DNA of 7,131 nt from an uncultured Collinsella sp. GTDB taxonomy: Bacteria; Actinomycetota; Coriobacteriia; Coriobacteriales; Coriobacteriaceae. Each line of letters opens with the position of its first letter. Position 1 is the stretch's first letter. Shown one piece after another: positions 5,200 through 7,131 of the stretch. The stretch is taken from contig CALFDL010000374.1 in assembly GCA_937950415.1 (NCBI GenBank), positions 1-7,131 on the forward strand. Direction: 5' to 3'. A program made the position numbers and the translations under genes. The notes under the pieces were generated by a model. The model did no database searches. It was not told where the DNA came from and saw only the letters and a program-made list of their open reading frames with translations.

Positions 5200-6168
5200 A
5201 TGAACGTTTCGCAAGCACTCGAATACGAACGCCAACCGTTTATCCCTATGTTTATCTATGGCGATCACGGTGCCATGGAGTCCGAGCGCCAGAAGGGCGA
5301 AGAGGCCCTCAAGGTGCTCGAGACCGAGTATTTTACTGCCGAGGACGACCCCGGCTTCGACTTTGCCACCGTGCGCGACCTGGCCGACCGCAACCGCGAC
5401 CTTTGCGACCAGATTGGCGAGGCACGCCTGCGCAATGTGACGCCCGCGACGCTCTCGCGCGGCCTGTCCGACGCCGACACCTGCGCCGCCATCGGCAAGA
5501 TGCAAAAGCGCACCGCCGCGTCCGTTATGCGCGAGATCCGCGGTGACCGCGACGCGCTCGGCGTGGCCTACGCCCGCAAGCCCATCCAGGGCACCGTGCT
5601 CGGTATCGACATCGAGACCACCGGCCGTGCACCCGAACGCGGTTATATCATCAACGTCGGCTGGGAGATCATGGAACTCACCAGCGACGCCATCCCGCAC
5701 GACGCCGAGGCGCACTACTGTGGCCTGCCCGACATCTACCGCGGCGAAGATGTGCCGCTGTCGAATATCCACCACATTACCTGGGACGACATCGACGGCA
5801 AAACGCCCTTCCGCGAGAACAAAGAGCTGCAAAAGCAGCTGCTCAAGCTTATGAAGAAGTACCCGTACATGGCGCACAACGCCGCCTTTGAGGACAGCTG
5901 GTTCAAGATTCACCTGGACGGTTACGCCGAGGCACGCCGCGCCGGCAAGATCATTGTCATCGACTCACGCCAGATCTGCCGCAGCCTGGACGCCGACGTG
6001 CGCTCGCTCCCCCGCGAGTCCGCCCCAGCCGCGCTCGAGAACTGGGCGCGCCGCCGTGGAACCCTCGCCGCCGACGCCAACGAGCAGCACCTGGGCCTCG
6101 ACGACACCGACCTCATGCTCCGCACGGTGCAGGCCGAGTTTAACCTCAAGAACCTATTCGCGAAATAG
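5200..6168 (+). CDS. DEDD-type 3'-5' exonuclease (DnaQ-like) with extra N-terminal region
   Basis: A 322-residue protein. Residues about 130-322 form a DnaQ/RNase T-type exonuclease domain, which removes nucleotides from 3' ends using two metal ions. Exo I is 'GIDIETTG' (135-142) with D137 and E139; Exo II is 'AHNAAFEDSWF' (225-235); Exo III is H297 with D302 in 'HLGLDDTDLML', the H-x4-D spacing of the DEDDh group. In Exo II the residue after Phe, normally Asp, is Glu231, with Asp232 next; this may be a family variant. Residues 1-130 match no domain I recognise; they look largely helical and charged, with a proline/aromatic opening ('ERQPFIPMFIYGDHG'). Start: ATG with AAGGAG (5188-5193) six bases upstream. 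The gene is divergent from the metal exporter and appears to stand alone. A role in repair or RNA trimming cannot be distinguished. Confidence 0.88.
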   Translation: MNVSQALEYERQPFIPMFIYGDHGAMESERQKGEEALKVLETEYFTAEDDPGFDFATVRDLADRNRDLCDQIGEARLRNVTPATLSRGLSDADTCAAIGKMQKRTAASVMREIRGDRDALGVAYARKPIQGTVLGIDIETTGRAPERGYIINVGWEIMELTSDAIPHDAEAHYCGLPDIYRGEDVPLSNIHHITWDDIDGKTPFRENKELQKQLLKLMKKYPYMAHNAAFEDSWFKIHLDGYAEARRAGKIIVIDSRQICRSLDADVRSLPRESAPAALENWARRRGTLAADANEQHLGLDDTDLMLRTVQAEFNLKNLFAK

Positions 6169-6200
6169 CAACGTCTGCGACAAACACTGCTTGCTCACGA

Positions 6201-6236
6201 GCGGCCTCGCAGCGGGAAACACCGCAGCGGGGCCGC
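6201..6236 (+). terminator. Strong hairpin after exonuclease gene, lacking a T-run
   Basis: GCGGCC (6201-6206) pairs with GGCCGC (6231-6236), followed by a T-G wobble, CGC with GCG, one A-A mismatch, and GCGG (6212-6215) with CCGC (6222-6225) around loop GAAACA. It starts 32 bases after the exonuclease stop codon. CCTACG rather than a T-run follows, so it is either an atypical terminator or a 3'-end stabilising structure. Confidence 0.5.
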
Positions 6237-6304
6237 CCTACGTTCCACAGATAGATCTGCCATCACAAATTCTGAACCCTCATTTTGAACGATTCGGCCA
6301 ATTC

Positions 6305-6326
6305 CCGACACGTAATTCGTTGTCGG
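6305..6326. repeat. Short inverted repeat in AT-rich gap
   Basis: CCGACA (6305-6310) and TGTCGG (6321-6326) are perfect complements. CG/CG inside them (6311-6312 with 6318-6319) can extend the stem with one bulged T, leaving loop TAATT. No T-run follows. It could be an operator or a small hairpin; nothing ties it to a function. Confidence 0.35.
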
Positions 6327-6506
6327 ATGGTGATGCATCGATATCAAATGTGCAGCAATTGAGTATTTATATGCCATAGCTAAGCTGCGAAAACTTTTAT
6401 TTAGGACATACCAACCCATAATTGCGTCAAGCTTTTGGACAGCATTTGGCTAGACCTCTAAAACGACTTTTCCACTCAGCGCCATCAACACGGCATTAGC
6501 TGACAC

Positions 6507-6514
6507 GATATATA
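6507..6514 (+). promoter_or_regulatory. Possible -10 element of a leaderless gene
   Basis: GATATATA ends two bases before the ATG at 6517, and no Shine-Dalgarno-like sequence lies in the preceding 20 bases. If this is the -10, transcription would start at or next to the ATG and give a leaderless mRNA. No convincing -35 is seen at the normal distance, so the call is tentative. Confidence 0.35.
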
Positions 6515-6516
6515 GC

Positions 6517-7101
6517 ATGAGTATCGTATTGTCACATACCACTGCAAAAGCGGTCTACCAGGCCGCGCATTCGGTGTCTGCGAAAGGCATCGAGTCCTGT
6601 AACCCTGCCGCGATTTACGGATCATGTCCCACCGGAACGCTCCTTGACGCAGCCGCAGAATGGCTCACCAAACATGATGTTTCCCTCGACGCAAATGATT
6701 CCCTCGAGGTAATGGTGTTTGATCGCAGGAACGCGCGCTACGCGATGGACTGTCAATGCCACGTTTCTTCAAAACGATTCTCGAACTCACGCTTTGTAGA
6801 GCTTAAAGATGGCATCTTCGTTGTTGGCGTTGAGCTTTGCGCACTTCAGGCCGCCACCTATCTCCCTTTTCGCGAACTGGTGGAGTACTACTTTGAATTG
6901 TGCGGCGCTTACTCCCTTGGAACGGGCTCTTCCACCTCGTATAACGAGCGTTTCGCGCTCACCTCGACCGAAAGGTTAAAACAGTTCTTTAATTCCATTA
7001 CCAGATGCGACGGTCTGGCCCTTGCCCGAAAGGCGATCCAATGTGTGCGCGACGGATGCCGGTCTCCTATGGAAACGATCGCGTCGAAAATGTTGGTGTA
7101 A
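6517..7101 (+). CDS. AbiEi-like/nuclease family protein, probably C-terminally truncated
   Basis: A 194-residue protein. Its layout follows a family I recall as abundant in Coriobacteriia: 'VLSHTTAKAVYQ' at the N-terminus, a central strand-rich part with 'LEVMVFDRRNAR' (63-73), 'VELCALQAATYLPFRELVEYYFELCGAY' features (105-132), and 'DGCRSPMET' (179-187). Members usually continue after the SPMET-type motif into a PD-(D/E)XK or DUF559-like nuclease region, with the Glu (E186 here) as its first acidic residue. Here a TAA follows eight codons after SPMET, so that region is missing. N-terminal parts of such proteins are compared to the AbiEi antitoxin fold. The function is unproven. No ribosome site precedes the ATG; see the TATATA motif at 6507-6514. 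Base use is clearly less GC-rich than in neighbouring genes, suggesting transfer. It could be a pseudogene, or a complete short variant. Confidence 0.65.
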   Translation: MSIVLSHTTAKAVYQAAHSVSAKGIESCNPAAIYGSCPTGTLLDAAAEWLTKHDVSLDANDSLEVMVFDRRNARYAMDCQCHVSSKRFSNSRFVELKDGIFVVGVELCALQAATYLPFRELVEYYFELCGAYSLGTGSSTSYNERFALTSTERLKQFFNSITRCDGLALARKAIQCVRDGCRSPMETIASKMLV

Positions 7102-7131
7102 GGGTGACGCCCTAGCGCCCGTTTAACGAAG

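Larger units (their letters stand above)
6169..6516. other. 348-bp more AT-rich intergenic region, no gene recognised
   Basis: Base composition drops visibly after about 6240 compared with the GC-rich genes to the left. It contains a strong GC hairpin (6201-6236), a second inverted repeat (6305-6326), and a TATATA motif directly before the next gene. A minus-strand frame at 6195-6419 is open, but it has no ribosome site and an unfamiliar sequence, so I do not call it. No tRNA or attachment-site repeat is evident. The composition shift suggests acquired or decaying DNA. Confidence 0.6.

Noticed and set aside
5080..5913. Minus-strand open frame of 277 codons opposite the exonuclease
   Set aside because: It is antisense to conserved exonuclease motifs and would run through the palindromic operator region; no ribosome site.
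6195..6419. 74-codon minus-strand frame in the AT-rich gap
   Set aside because: No ribosome site, no family resemblance, and it overlaps a strong hairpin and an inverted repeat.
1..7131. CRISPR array, tRNA, rRNA, transposase or integrase
   Set aside because: I looked for regularly spaced repeats, tRNA-like folds and mobile-element protein motifs and saw none that hold up.

Overview
The window looks like chromosomal DNA from a high-GC Gram-positive gut bacterium of the class Coriobacteriia, most likely Collinsella or a close relative. This is inferred from the GC-rich codon use, the gene set, and a C-terminal gene whose architecture I recall from Coriobacteriia genomes. It is not a database result.

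Layout. The left edge (3-377, +) is the 3' end of a DUF1015-like gene closed by a hairpin terminator. Next comes a minus-strand block read right to left: a nitroreductase-family flavoprotein (2453-1782), a perfect 13-bp palindrome (1719-1753), and two tandem histidine-phosphatase paralogues (1703-1161 and 1142-507). In front of the nitroreductase is a 19-bp site matching the DtxR/IdeR iron-box consensus at 16 of 19 positions. Divergent from it, a + strand pair follows: a six-helix HdeD/DUF308 membrane protein (2689-3291) and a YaiI/YqxD-family protein (3292-3774). The second start codon directly abuts the first stop, and a strong terminator follows.

A bidirectional terminator (about 3855-3931) separates this pair from a convergent minus-strand gene (5028-3940). 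That gene encodes a putative heavy-metal or manganese exporter of the ArsP_2 type, with two symmetry-related P-x-C motifs and a long His/Asp/Glu-rich loop. Its promoter sits inside a perfect 9+9 bp palindrome, the best regulatory site in the window. A DEDD-type 3'-5' exonuclease with an unassigned N-terminal region (5200-6168, +) is transcribed divergently from it.

The right end changes character. A roughly 350-bp more AT-rich gap holds two hairpins. It is followed by a lower-GC gene without a Shine-Dalgarno (6517-7101), which resembles the coriobacterial AbiEi-like/nuclease family but stops just after the SPMET motif, where the nuclease part would begin.

No tRNA, rRNA, CRISPR array, transposase or integrase is visible. 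Most of the window is ordinary core chromosome. The parts most worth following are the two metal-regulator-like operators, the exporter, the palindromic repeat, and the truncated AbiEi/nuclease-like gene in its AT-rich setting.
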